A stretch of 50,661 nucleotides of DNA from an uncultured Nitrospira sp. (GTDB lineage: Bacteria > Nitrospirota > Nitrospiria > Nitrospirales > Nitrospiraceae). Where the stretch lies: assembly GCA_902500785.1 (NCBI GenBank), contig CABVRW010000004.1, positions 1 to 50,661 on the forward strand. Direction: 5' to 3'. Shown here piece after piece: positions 26,999 to 34,719 of the stretch; positions within the stretch are counted from its first letter, which is position 1, and every line of letters starts with the position of its first letter. The notes beneath the pieces were generated by a model, which saw only the letters and a program-made list of their open reading frames with translations, did no database searches and was not told the origin of the DNA. Position numbers and translations under genes: made by a program.

Positions 26999-27970
26999 TC
27001 AGGACACCCTCCCACGCATCATATGCGCCGGCACAGGCGAGGCTTCGTGCGCAGCCTCATGGAAAAATAAATCTTCAAGCGATGCCTTATGAGGGGTCAC
27101 CGAGAGCAACCGCCCCCTCTGGCGTCGGATCTCACCAACCATGGCATCCACCGCATCCGGGTTAGGCAAGACGATCAGGCATTGCTGACCTTGCTGTATC
27201 ACGCGTGTGGCAAGAGAATGAATGAATGCGTTTCCTTCCGTCTTGACCTCCTCACAGACGATCTCGACCGACTGCGTGTGATCGCGCCGGACCAACTCGT
27301 CGACTCGCCCGCTGGCCAACAGACGACCTCTCATGACAATACCGACACGATCGCAAATCATCTCGACGTCATGCAGAATGTGCGTGCTGAAAAAGACCGT
27401 CTTGCCTCGGTCTCGCAAGCTCAGGATCAGATCGCGCACCTGCTTCCTACCGACCGGGTCCAACCCGGTCATCGGCTCATCCAAGATGATCAGTTCAGGA
27501 TCGTGAATCAGGGCTTGGGCCAACCCAATACGTTGAAGCATGCCTTTGGAAAATTTGCGCAATTGCCTCATGCGCGCCTCAGTGAGACCGACGAGTTGCA
27601 GCAGTTCGGACACCCTGTGTGCAATCACTGCGCGACTCAACCCTGCCAACTGCCCATAAAAAAAGAGAAACTCTTCAGCGGTCAGATAGTCATAGAAATA
27701 GGGCGATTCCGGCAAAAAGCCTATTCGACTCCGAGTTTCCACATCGCCTACAGGCTGCCCCAACAGCGATGCCGTCCCACTGGTTTGACGGACAAGACCC
27801 ATGAGTATCTTGAGAGTCGTCGTCTTACCCGCTCCATTCGGCCCTAGAAATCCAAAAATTTCACCTTTACGGACCGTCAAAGACAAGCCGTCCAGCGCGA
27901 CAAAGGGAGGACGCCCAGGCCAACCAGAGGCATATGATTTCGTCAAGGCTTCGATCACAATGTCGTTCAC
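26999..27970 (-). CDS. ABC transporter ATPase, PilH-like
   Basis: A 323-residue ATPase of the ABC-2 (CcmA/NatA) type. Walker A GPNGAGKT at 43-50, Q-loop region GFLPESPYFYDYLTAEEF, signature FSKGMLQRIGLAQ (140-152), Walker B LIILDEP with Glu165, and a C-terminal extension of about 90 residues. It energises the permease encoded directly downstream. It lies 12 bases after the helical-repeat membrane protein gene, forming with it and the ligase gene a tight operon that follows the two pilin genes. The resemblance to the pilG-pilH-pilI order of Myxococcus is from memory and should be checked by alignment. Confidence 0.88.
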   Translation of the reverse strand: MNDIVIEALTKSYASGWPGRPPFVALDGLSLTVRKGEIFGFLGPNGAGKTTTLKILMGLVRQTSGTASLLGQPVGDVETRSRIGFLPESPYFYDYLTAEEFLFFYGQLAGLSRAVIAHRVSELLQLVGLTEARMRQLRKFSKGMLQRIGLAQALIHDPELIILDEPMTGLDPVGRKQVRDLILSLRDRGKTVFFSTHILHDVEMICDRVGIVMRGRLLASGRVDELVRRDHTQSVEIVCEEVKTEGNAFIHSLATRVIQQGQQCLIVLPNPDAVDAMVGEIRRQRGRLLSVTPHKASLEDLFFHEAAHEASPVPAHMMRGRVS

Positions 27971-27982
27971 CGCATCCTCCCT

Positions 27983-28939
27983 CTACTTGAACACAGGCAT
28001 CGGATTTTCCACGAATGGGCTGGGGAGATTCGACTTCTCAGCAGGGTGGCAAGCTACTTTTTCATGGATACGTAACCGTTCGCGCCTCGAAGAAGCGCTG
28101 ACCCTACCTGTGAGGGGATCAACTTGATACTGACCCCCTAACGGATCGATCGGCAGTTGTTGAATCACTCCGCGCAACAGCAGGTCTTCAAGTTTGGACG
28201 GAGGCTGTCCATATTTCTGCCGATACTGCCGGGTAGCATCTTCCAAGAAATACAGGTCCTTTTCCTGAGTCACTTCTTGCATTCGCTGCAGAAGTGCCTC
28301 CCGCACGCGCGCATCCGTCACCGAACGAGAAAACCGGTCGAGAAACTCAAGCGCCGCCGTGGGCTCACCACTTTCTACCGTCATGCGCGCCGCCAATTTC
28401 GGCAAGTAGGCCGGGGCACCGGGTATCTGCGCAGCCTCCTGCAAATATTTTCCACCTGCGATCGGATCGCACTGTTCGTAATAGGCGATATAGCCGGCCA
28501 AAAATGGGAGCTGCCACACTCCGGGATTGTGGCGAAAGCCTTTGCGAAGGATATCGATCCCCTCTTCATGTCGGCCGACCAGAACTCCAAGAAACAGGCC
28601 GGTCGCCTGATAGGGAGGAACGAATGTCGGATCCAGATCTGTGAGCACATCCACGGCATGATAGGTCCATCGATATCCAAGGTGCGTATCGCGCTTGGCT
28701 CCGATGTGATGAACTGCCTGTAGCCAGATCAGGTCTGCGATCACTTGTCGATAGCCGAGCACCGCCAATTTCAAATATTCTCCCTTAGGGAGATAGGCCA
28801 ATTGCTCGGCCCGCGCGACCGCGTTTCGCTCGTGATCCAAGATATGGAGCAGCCCTGATGCGCCGGCTAACAGAGCCATCCCCCAGAAGGCCTGGAGCAG
28901 CCCGCGCTTCACGTGCCATAGGGGGCCTCCAAACTTCAT
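27983..28939 (-). CDS. Membrane-anchored helical-repeat (TPR-like) protein of the pilin locus
   Basis: A 318-residue protein with one N-terminal membrane segment (LLQAFWGMALLAGASGLLHI, about 14-33) and a periplasmic part made of amphipathic helices with TPR character (for example GRHEEGIDILRKGFRHNPGVWQLPFLAGYIAY and PTAALEFLDRF). A C-terminal segment, ATRQYRQKYGQPPSKLEDLLLRGVIQQLPIDPLGG, resembles the variable C-terminal part of pseudopilins, where PxDP[WF]G is common, so it may contact pilins. I do not recognise a named family. Its ATG overlaps the ligase TGA by four bases and the ABC ATPase follows 12 bases later, so it probably works with both. Confidence 0.72.
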   Translation of the reverse strand: MKFGGPLWHVKRGLLQAFWGMALLAGASGLLHILDHERNAVARAEQLAYLPKGEYLKLAVLGYRQVIADLIWLQAVHHIGAKRDTHLGYRWTYHAVDVLTDLDPTFVPPYQATGLFLGVLVGRHEEGIDILRKGFRHNPGVWQLPFLAGYIAYYEQCDPIAGGKYLQEAAQIPGAPAYLPKLAARMTVESGEPTAALEFLDRFSRSVTDARVREALLQRMQEVTQEKDLYFLEDATRQYRQKYGQPPSKLEDLLLRGVIQQLPIDPLGGQYQVDPLTGRVSASSRRERLRIHEKVACHPAEKSNLPSPFVENPMPVFK

Positions 28940-30933
28940 CCGGCTATGTCCTTTTCTCCGACGGCGGCACGAAGAGGCACGACATCAACATTTAGAAATG
29001 CCTGCTCGAAACTATTTTTGTTCCACTGTTTAAACTGCGCTTGCCGAGCCTGGATTTCTTGAAGCTGGTTTCGCGCCTCGTCTACACGTCCCGCATGTAC
29101 CCACAGGCGTGCCAGGAGTGCGCGAGCAGGCAGAAAGTTCGGCTCCAAATCCTCCGCCTCTTTGGCTCTGCGTTCAGCTTCGCTCCGCTCTCCAAGCATC
29201 CAGTAGAGTCGCGCTTGTTCATATCGATATATCGCAGAAAACGGCGCAAGGTGAGTGGCTCGTTCATACGCCTGAACCGCCGCGCGTAACCAGGCCTTTT
29301 GCTGTTCATCGGAAGTCGTGGGAGAAGATGAAGCCTGTGCCGCCGACACATACAGCTGCCCCAGCAGCCCGAACAACCGGCCGTCGAGCGGATTCAACTC
29401 AGTCGCAGCTTTGAACTCTGCATGAGCAAGTTGGAACGCGTGTCCGTCGCGCGTGTCCTGAAATTCTCTCGCATAGACCGACCCGAGACCATGATGGTAC
29501 AGCGCCTTTCCCGGATCCAACTTAATGGCCGCCTTCAATCCCTCGATCGCCGCAATAGTCTCTCCTGCGATGGCCCGACGAGACGCCGCATCAAACTTCA
29601 TCCAGGCAACACCCATTCGCGTCACTTCTACCCCGGCAACCATGATCAGACATGCGGCACCGATTCCCCATGCCAGGCGTGAGTGGATCGGTATGACATA
29701 CACAGCTCCGGATCCACGGCGGGTCAATCGTCCAACCGAGACAATCAGTCCGGCGCACAGCACCAGCAAGATCGCAAGAGCCGCCTCACGCAAACTCGAA
29801 TCAAGCACGGCATGGACAAGCAGCGCGATAACCCCACCCCCCACGCCCACCATGAGACTCCGCTGCCAACGCCTCAATCGCGACTGAAGCACACGCATCA
29901 GTTCTCGAATGACCAGCACAATGCCGGTCCCAAACACGAGGATTGCCCCGGTCCCCATTTCAACACCCATTTGGAGATAATCGTTGTGTGGAGTCTGGGC
30001 GACTTTTCCAAATCGTGAGATCTCGCCCTCAACCGGAAACGCATAGAGGGGATACGTGTACTGGTAGAGTCCCAGCCCGATTCCCAATGGATGATCGACC
30101 ATTTGCGCAGTCGCCCCCTGCCACATCTGCCAACGCGCGTAGGAGACTGGATTTTGTTGATGCTCAGCCAGGATACGTTCGCGGATCGGCGTGGGGACCA
30201 GAACCCCGGCGAGCACGAGTAACAGCACACAGCTACCGGATAACTTCCACCCATACCGAGCGGTCAGCACAAAGACAGTCCCCGCAAAAAATACGATCAT
30301 GCCCCCTCGTGACTGGGTCAACAGAACGGCAAGGAACAGGCCGGACAATGCCGAGCCAAGACCGATCCACCAGAGGACCGGCGGCATCCACGACTGCGAA
30401 AATACCGAGACGTGTCGATAGGCATGCACCGCGACGCTCAAGAGAATCGCCCAGGTCACCGTGAGATATCCGGCCAGAAAGTTGGGATTGAAGAAGGTGC
30501 CGCTGGGTCTCGCGGCATTCCATGCAAAGCCTTGCACGATCGCCCATCCTGCTTCGCCGACCCCCATCAACACGATCATTGCAGTCAACGTGCGCACATG
30601 CTCCCAACGGTCAACGAAAGAAACAAGTAAATAGAACAACGTGGCATACCCCGCGATCATGATCAGCCACTGTCGACTCGGATGCGGGTAGGGAGAAAAG
30701 ATGGTCGCCACCAGAGCAAGTCCGACAAACGCCAACACGACATACCTCACCGCAAGCACAGGGACGGCAAGCCGTTCCGCTCGTATGCCGACCGCCAGAA
30801 CGATTCCCAGCCACACTAGAATCAACAGCCTGATGATCATTTGCGCCGGATGCGTCGTGCCGCCCTCCTGCAGAGGCGAAACGATCACGAGTGCACTGAT
30901 CACCAGAAGCGAAATGGAAGGCAGAATGTTCAT
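28936..30933 (-). CDS. O-antigen ligase/Wzy-C family membrane protein with C-terminal TPR domain
   Basis: A 665-residue inner-membrane protein. About twelve membrane segments fill residues 5-450; the large periplasmic loop carries the family motif AQTPHNDYLQMGVEMG with the expected catalytic-type His316, plus LGIGLGLYQYTYP and SRGGMIVFFAG. From about residue 465 to the end is a soluble TPR region (LYHHGLGSVYAREF, LFGLLGQLYVSAAQ, YRYEQARLYWMLGERSEAERRAKEAEDLEPNFL). Ligase-family proteins transfer lipid-linked glycans to lipid A (WaaL) or to pilins and other proteins (PglL/TfpO). Adjacency to two pilin genes favours a protein-glycosylating role, but this is inference. I use the ATG at 30933; an in-frame TTG at 30999 would add 22 residues. 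Confidence 0.85.
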   Translation of the reverse strand: MNILPSISLLVISALVIVSPLQEGGTTHPAQMIIRLLILVWLGIVLAVGIRAERLAVPVLAVRYVVLAFVGLALVATIFSPYPHPSRQWLIMIAGYATLFYLLVSFVDRWEHVRTLTAMIVLMGVGEAGWAIVQGFAWNAARPSGTFFNPNFLAGYLTVTWAILLSVAVHAYRHVSVFSQSWMPPVLWWIGLGSALSGLFLAVLLTQSRGGMIVFFAGTVFVLTARYGWKLSGSCVLLLVLAGVLVPTPIRERILAEHQQNPVSYARWQMWQGATAQMVDHPLGIGLGLYQYTYPLYAFPVEGEISRFGKVAQTPHNDYLQMGVEMGTGAILVFGTGIVLVIRELMRVLQSRLRRWQRSLMVGVGGGVIALLVHAVLDSSLREAALAILLVLCAGLIVSVGRLTRRGSGAVYVIPIHSRLAWGIGAACLIMVAGVEVTRMGVAWMKFDAASRRAIAGETIAAIEGLKAAIKLDPGKALYHHGLGSVYAREFQDTRDGHAFQLAHAEFKAATELNPLDGRLFGLLGQLYVSAAQASSSPTTSDEQQKAWLRAAVQAYERATHLAPFSAIYRYEQARLYWMLGERSEAERRAKEAEDLEPNFLPARALLARLWVHAGRVDEARNQLQEIQARQAQFKQWNKNSFEQAFLNVDVVPLRAAVGEKDIAG

Positions 30934-31057
30934 AACCGCACGCAAGTCATGTGACGAAGCAGACACCTCCTGCTTTATCAGACAGGGGCGATTTGGCAAA
31001 GGGAAATTGAAAACCTAGGCATGACACGCCACGAACCGCAGCAAAAAATCTCAGCGC

Positions 31058-31090
31058 GCTGGTCGAGGAGCTGGTCGAGGAGTTAGTCGA
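31058..31090. repeat. 12-bp tandem repeat, 2.75 copies
   Basis: GCTGGTCGAGGA occurs twice in direct succession (31058-31069 and 31070-31081), followed by a decayed third copy GTTAGTCGA. It lies between the pilin terminator and the ligase gene. No function is evident. Confidence 0.6.
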
Positions 31091-31127
31091 AATGAAAACG
31101 GGGGAGGAATGACATTCCTCCCCCGTT
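31091..31127 (-). terminator. Rho-independent terminator of the pilin transcript
   Basis: On the minus strand a perfect 14-bp stem (AACGGGGGAGGAAT paired with ATTCCTCCCCCGTT, 31097-31127) with a three-base loop is followed by a T-rich tail, TTTTCATTT. It lies 22 bases after the stop of the pilin gene at 31150, so it should separate the highly expressed pilin message from the ligase/ABC genes. Confidence 0.9.
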
Positions 31128-31149
31128 GAGTACTACCTGTGAATGGCTG

Positions 31150-31668
31150 TTAGCCGTTCACATCGTCAGGAACAGCCTGGGTCAATCCACTCTTGACGTC
31201 GTTGACACTCCACCCGTCGATGGTGGTGTCACTGTCGAGATTCGCAACTGCCGAGGCGGTGAAACCAACCGGGCTGATAGCGGCAAGGCTAGCAACAGAT
31301 CCGGTTGCTCCATCAGCGGGGTTCGTACAACCTGAAGGAGCCCCGCAGGCAATATAGTCAACGTTCACCACACCTGACGATGTAGCCGTGCCACCAGCCG
31401 CTGGGCTGCGATACGTATACCGATTGGTCGACCCGGCCAAGGCATAGCCAATCTCTGAGAAGCTCCCGTATCGGGATTGCTCGCTGAGATAGGCCGTCTC
31501 CGCCACGAAGACCGCGCCCAAGTTGGTTTTGGCTTCCGCCTGTCTGGACTTCGCCTGGTACCGCAAGAAGTTCGGAATGGCGATAGCTGCCAAGATTCCG
31601 ATGATCGCCACCACGATCATCAACTCAATCAACGTAAAACCTTTTTGACCCTTGATTTGCTTCAACAT
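31150..31668 (-). CDS. pilA: Type IV major pilin-like protein, copy 1
   Basis: A 172-residue prepilin. The ATG at 31668 follows AAGGGAGGAAGT, an excellent ribosome site, and gives a short leader [10 protein letters not shown] cut before [20 protein letters not shown] (Gly-Phe cleavage by PilD, Glu5 present). The body has [29 protein letters not shown] and NRYTYRS, as in pilins of Deltaproteobacteria and Nitrospirota, and a CGAPSGC pair that could form a disulfide. It ends [22 protein letters not shown], the same frame of residues as the neighbouring pilin. A sigma-54 promoter match stands about 100 bases upstream and a strong terminator follows, so it is probably its own transcript. Confidence 0.93.
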   Translation of the reverse strand: MLKQIKGQKGFTLIELMIVVAIIGILAAIAIPNFLRYQAKSRQAEAKTNLGAVFVAETAYLSEQSRYGSFSEIGYALAGSTNRYTYRSPAAGGTATSSGVVNVDYIACGAPSGCTNPADGATGSVASLAAISPVGFTASAVANLDSDTTIDGWSVNDVKSGLTQAVPDDVNG

Positions 31669-31769
31669 ACTTCCTCCCTTTCCTATTGTTGCCACTTCAT
31701 CCGACACGTTCTTCTCTCTTGCCTCTTCGTACGACACAGCTTTTTTCAAGCCTAGCAGATCTTGGGAAT

Positions 31770-31785
31770 AGCAGATTCTATGCCC
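31770..31785 (-). promoter_or_regulatory. Sigma-54 promoter match upstream of pilin copy 1
   Basis: On the minus strand GGGCAT-AGAAT-CTGCT matches the -24/-12 consensus TGGCAC-N5-TTGCT, with the invariant GG and GC exactly 12 bases apart. The start point would be near 31759, giving a leader of about 90 bases before the ATG at 31668. pilA genes of several bacteria are known to be RpoN- and PilR-dependent. Confidence 0.7.
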
Positions 31786-31921
31786 AACACCTCCTTCCTA
31801 TAGCTTCTAGTCATTCCTTCTACTTTCCAGTTACTTAGATCCATCTTCGACTCAATCTCTGCGTCCGCCGACTGGAACCGATTCCATTTTCCGTCATCTT
31901 CTGACAAGTTTTGCGCTCTCA

Positions 31922-32449
31922 CTAGCTCGACACGTCATTGGGCTCTGCAGCATCCAAACCCTGCCGCGCGTCGTTCACATACCAACCGTCATGCGTCGCA
32001 TCTCCGTCGAGATCCGCAGCCGCTGTGGCGGTGAATCCTGCTGTCGAGGTCATTGCGGCGCCCACGGTTCCAGTGAAGGTGATCGTTCCCGCCGTAGGAG
32101 ATTCCGTCTGAATCGTGTCGCAACTGCCGGAAGACCCGCACAGATTGCCCCCATTCAGTCCCAACCCTGCTCCAGTCCCTAAACCGGTTCGATAGGTATA
32201 GCGGTTCGTCCCACCCGCGGCGATGGCAAAGCCAATATCCGTGAAATTTCCAAATTCTTTTCGCTCCGTGAAGAACGAGGTCTCGGCCACAAAAATACCC
32301 GCTAAATTCGATCGCGCCTCGGCCTGCATGGCTTGGGCCCGGTATCGAAGAAAATTCGGTATCGCCAAGGCAGCCAGAATTCCCACGATCACCACCACAA
32401 CCATCAATTCGATCAGCGTAAACCCTGTCTGTTTTGATATGGTCATCAT
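31922..32449 (-). CDS. pilA: Type IV major pilin-like protein, copy 2
   Basis: A 175-residue prepilin with leader MMTISKQTG cut before FTLIELMVVVVIVGILAALA (Glu5 present). The first 55 mature residues closely follow copy 1 (NFLRYRAQAMQAEARSNLAGIFVAETSFF, NRYTYRTG); the middle differs, with a Gly-rich loop and a CGSSGSC cysteine pair, and the end DGWYVNDARQGLDAAEPNDVSS again matches copy 1 in pattern but finishes with two serines. Two adjacent ATGs (32449, 32446) are possible starts, both with a weak ribosome site. A strong sigma-54 match lies just upstream. The two genes are likely an old tandem duplication whose products build one pilus or alternate. Confidence 0.92.
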   Translation of the reverse strand: MMTISKQTGFTLIELMVVVVIVGILAALAIPNFLRYRAQAMQAEARSNLAGIFVAETSFFTERKEFGNFTDIGFAIAAGGTNRYTYRTGLGTGAGLGLNGGNLCGSSGSCDTIQTESPTAGTITFTGTVGAAMTSTAGFTATAAADLDGDATHDGWYVNDARQGLDAAEPNDVSS

Positions 32450-32791
32450 GGAGTTTGACAGCCTCTATAAGCAGGCCTCATGCCACGAAACCGTCAGATG
32501 CCATGAAGATGTGTAACATCTCGCCAGCATTGATATTTTTTATGGCAATTTTGCTGCGAAAGCCGGCCGACACCGATCGGGGAATGTGAGTCCATACGGG
32601 AAAGTGCCAAAAATTGACTGAATCGAACAGTCACTGCTCTTCGATCCACGAAACAGGGACTAGCCAGAGTTGGTCGCTCTGCACTGTGCAATTGAAAACA
32701 AATCGGGAGGATTCGTCTGGGATGTGGACGGCCGCAAGCGCAACCGGACCGGGTCGGGAAATTACCGATAGAAGGGGAAACGGAGGGACGC
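32450..32791. other. Regulatory gap ahead of the pilin genes
   Basis: No gene is seen in this 342-base gap between the TPR lipoprotein stop and pilin copy 2. It holds the sigma-54 match at 32470-32485 and, 23 bases further upstream, a small palindrome GATGT-GTA-ACATC (32508-32520) that could be part of an activator site. The rest is unassigned; no terminator for the TPR gene was found. Confidence 0.45.
32470..32485 (-). promoter_or_regulatory. Sigma-54 promoter match upstream of pilin copy 2
   Basis: On the minus strand TGGCAT-GAGGC-CTGCT fits the -24/-12 consensus TGGCAC-N5-TTGCT at nine of eleven fixed bases, with GG and GC correctly spaced. The predicted start, near 32459, leaves a leader of only about ten bases before the ATG at 32449, which is unusually short and the one odd point. 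Confidence 0.72.
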
Positions 32792-34645
32792 CTACTGGAC
32801 TGGAGCGGTGTCTTTACGGTCGGAGACGCGCCGAATGGCCTGGCGGATCCGTTCTTCCTTGGCAGGATCGCCCAAGCCAAGTTCTCGAAATCGCTGCATC
32901 AACTTGTCATTGGACGGATCCAGTTCGAGTGAATGCAGAAGGGCCTCTCGACCATCCGAGAGGTGTTGCTGTTTCAGATAGATTTCGCCGAGATGCTCAT
33001 AAATCACGGGATCATCGCCCACCAACGCCACCGCCCGCTTCATCTCTGCGAGGGCATCGGGCAGGAGTCCCTTTTTGAAAAAGGCCCACGCCAAACTATC
33101 GACATAATACCCGTTGGTCGGGCGAAGTGCGACGGCCTGTTTGGTCAACGCGATCGCCTCCTCAAGCTTCACGCCTCGATCCGCATAACTGTAGCCCAAA
33201 TAATTCATGGCGTCGGCATGGTGAGGATCCAGCGTGAGCGTCGTCTGCATCGACTTCTCAACGTCCTCGAAACGATTCAATTTGTCATACGCGGTCCCGG
33301 CATTGAAGTGCAGATCCGCATTGTCCGGATTGTGACGAATCCCTTCCAAAAACGCCTGCAGGGAGGGCTCATATTGCTCCATCTGAAAATGCGACAGCCC
33401 AAGGACGATATGGGCTTCAGGCTGCTTCGGATTCAAGCGGCTGGCTTCCTGGAGATGCCGGATGGCCTCGGCATAGTGCTTAGTCCGATACAGCAAGACA
33501 CCCAAATGGAGATGCCCCTCAAAATACGACGGCTCCAACGTGAGATTGTGACGGTAGGCCTCCGCCGCATGCGCGTAATCCTTGGACTCTTCGTACAGAT
33601 ACCCTAAGTAATCGCGGACCTTGAGCTCCGTCGGGCGTACCGTCAGAATCTGATTCAGCTGCTCAATGGCTTTGGGATAATTTTTTTGTTCACCATACAC
33701 AAGACCCATCCGGAGCTGCGCATCGAGGTCGGACGGATCCTCCGCCAACATCTCCCGTAGTTCCTGCAGCGCCTCATCGTACTGCTTGGCCGACACCTGC
33801 AGACGAATCAGATGATGCCGGATGTCCCGGTTTTTGGGATTCACTCCCTGCAAATAGCGACGATAGATACCGATCGCCTTGTCACGGTCCTGCTTCGCCT
33901 CATAGACGGATCCCAACGCCACATACGCCGGCTCAAACGCCGGATTCAGGGTCACAGCCTGTTCGAAGTGAGTCGTCGCCTTGTCAAAATCTCTGGCCTC
34001 AACACTAATGCGGCCTAAATAATAGTATCCAACCGCCGAATCAGGACTGACCTTGATGCCAGCGCGGATGGTCTCCTCTGCGTCGCTATATTGCTTCTGA
34101 TTGGCCTGCAACAAGCCCTTCGCAAAAAAGTGTTCGCTTCGCTGCGGTTCCTGCTGAATGGCACGATTGAACAGGCCCAACGCCTTGTCCGGTTTCCCAG
34201 CAGCGGCATACATACCGCCGATCTGGCCCAGCATCTGGGCGTCCAAACCCGGCGCATCAGCGACCTCGTCAGCAAAGCGCACCGCAGCAGGCACATCACC
34301 CGCAGTGAAATACAACACCGCCAGCCGAGCTTTCAGATAGTTCGATGCGGGATCCGTTTGCAACGCGAGCTGATACTCCTTGATCGCATGCTCCGTCTCC
34401 TGATCCAGCTCGGCCTGATACCCGAGCAGAAAGTGATAGGAGGCACGGGAATCCGAGGAGGGGGACACCGCACGAGGCGGGGCGGGGGCGACGGTGGGAA
34501 CCACGGGCGGAGCCGGGCGAGCGCTTTGGCAGGCGGCGGTGACACACGACACTGCCGCCAGCAACAATGCTACCGTTCCGACACGGACAGGCCTCCTTCG
34601 GACGAGACGCTGCCGACGCTCTTCACACAATCCTTGCACAATCAT
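32792..34645 (-). CDS. Large TPR lipoprotein
   Basis: A 617-residue protein with a lipoprotein signal (VGTVALLLAAVSCVTAAC, lipobox VTAAC), a Pro/Ala-rich linker (PAPPVVPTVAPAPPRAVSP) and then a continuous array of about fifteen 34-residue TPRs to the C-terminus, e.g. AVGYYYLGRISVEARDFDKATTHFEQAVTLNP. Such proteins are membrane-tethered scaffolds; this one could help assemble pili, since pilins follow, or act in cell-envelope traffic. I start at the ATG at 34645, the most natural start for the signal peptide; the frame is open to 34723, overlapping dnaB, but that extension is not signal-like. It lies 74 bases after dnaB on the same strand. Confidence 0.82.
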   Translation of the reverse strand: MIVQGLCEERRQRLVRRRPVRVGTVALLLAAVSCVTAACQSARPAPPVVPTVAPAPPRAVSPSSDSRASYHFLLGYQAELDQETEHAIKEYQLALQTDPASNYLKARLAVLYFTAGDVPAAVRFADEVADAPGLDAQMLGQIGGMYAAAGKPDKALGLFNRAIQQEPQRSEHFFAKGLLQANQKQYSDAEETIRAGIKVSPDSAVGYYYLGRISVEARDFDKATTHFEQAVTLNPAFEPAYVALGSVYEAKQDRDKAIGIYRRYLQGVNPKNRDIRHHLIRLQVSAKQYDEALQELREMLAEDPSDLDAQLRMGLVYGEQKNYPKAIEQLNQILTVRPTELKVRDYLGYLYEESKDYAHAAEAYRHNLTLEPSYFEGHLHLGVLLYRTKHYAEAIRHLQEASRLNPKQPEAHIVLGLSHFQMEQYEPSLQAFLEGIRHNPDNADLHFNAGTAYDKLNRFEDVEKSMQTTLTLDPHHADAMNYLGYSYADRGVKLEEAIALTKQAVALRPTNGYYVDSLAWAFFKKGLLPDALAEMKRAVALVGDDPVIYEHLGEIYLKQQHLSDGREALLHSLELDPSNDKLMQRFRELGLGDPAKEERIRQAIRRVSDRKDTAPVQ

Positions 34646-34719
34646 CCGCTCAACGTGTAGAGGGAATATTCGGAGGACATCCAACGATGCGGGATTATAC
34701 CGGCCCGAGAAAGAATGCG

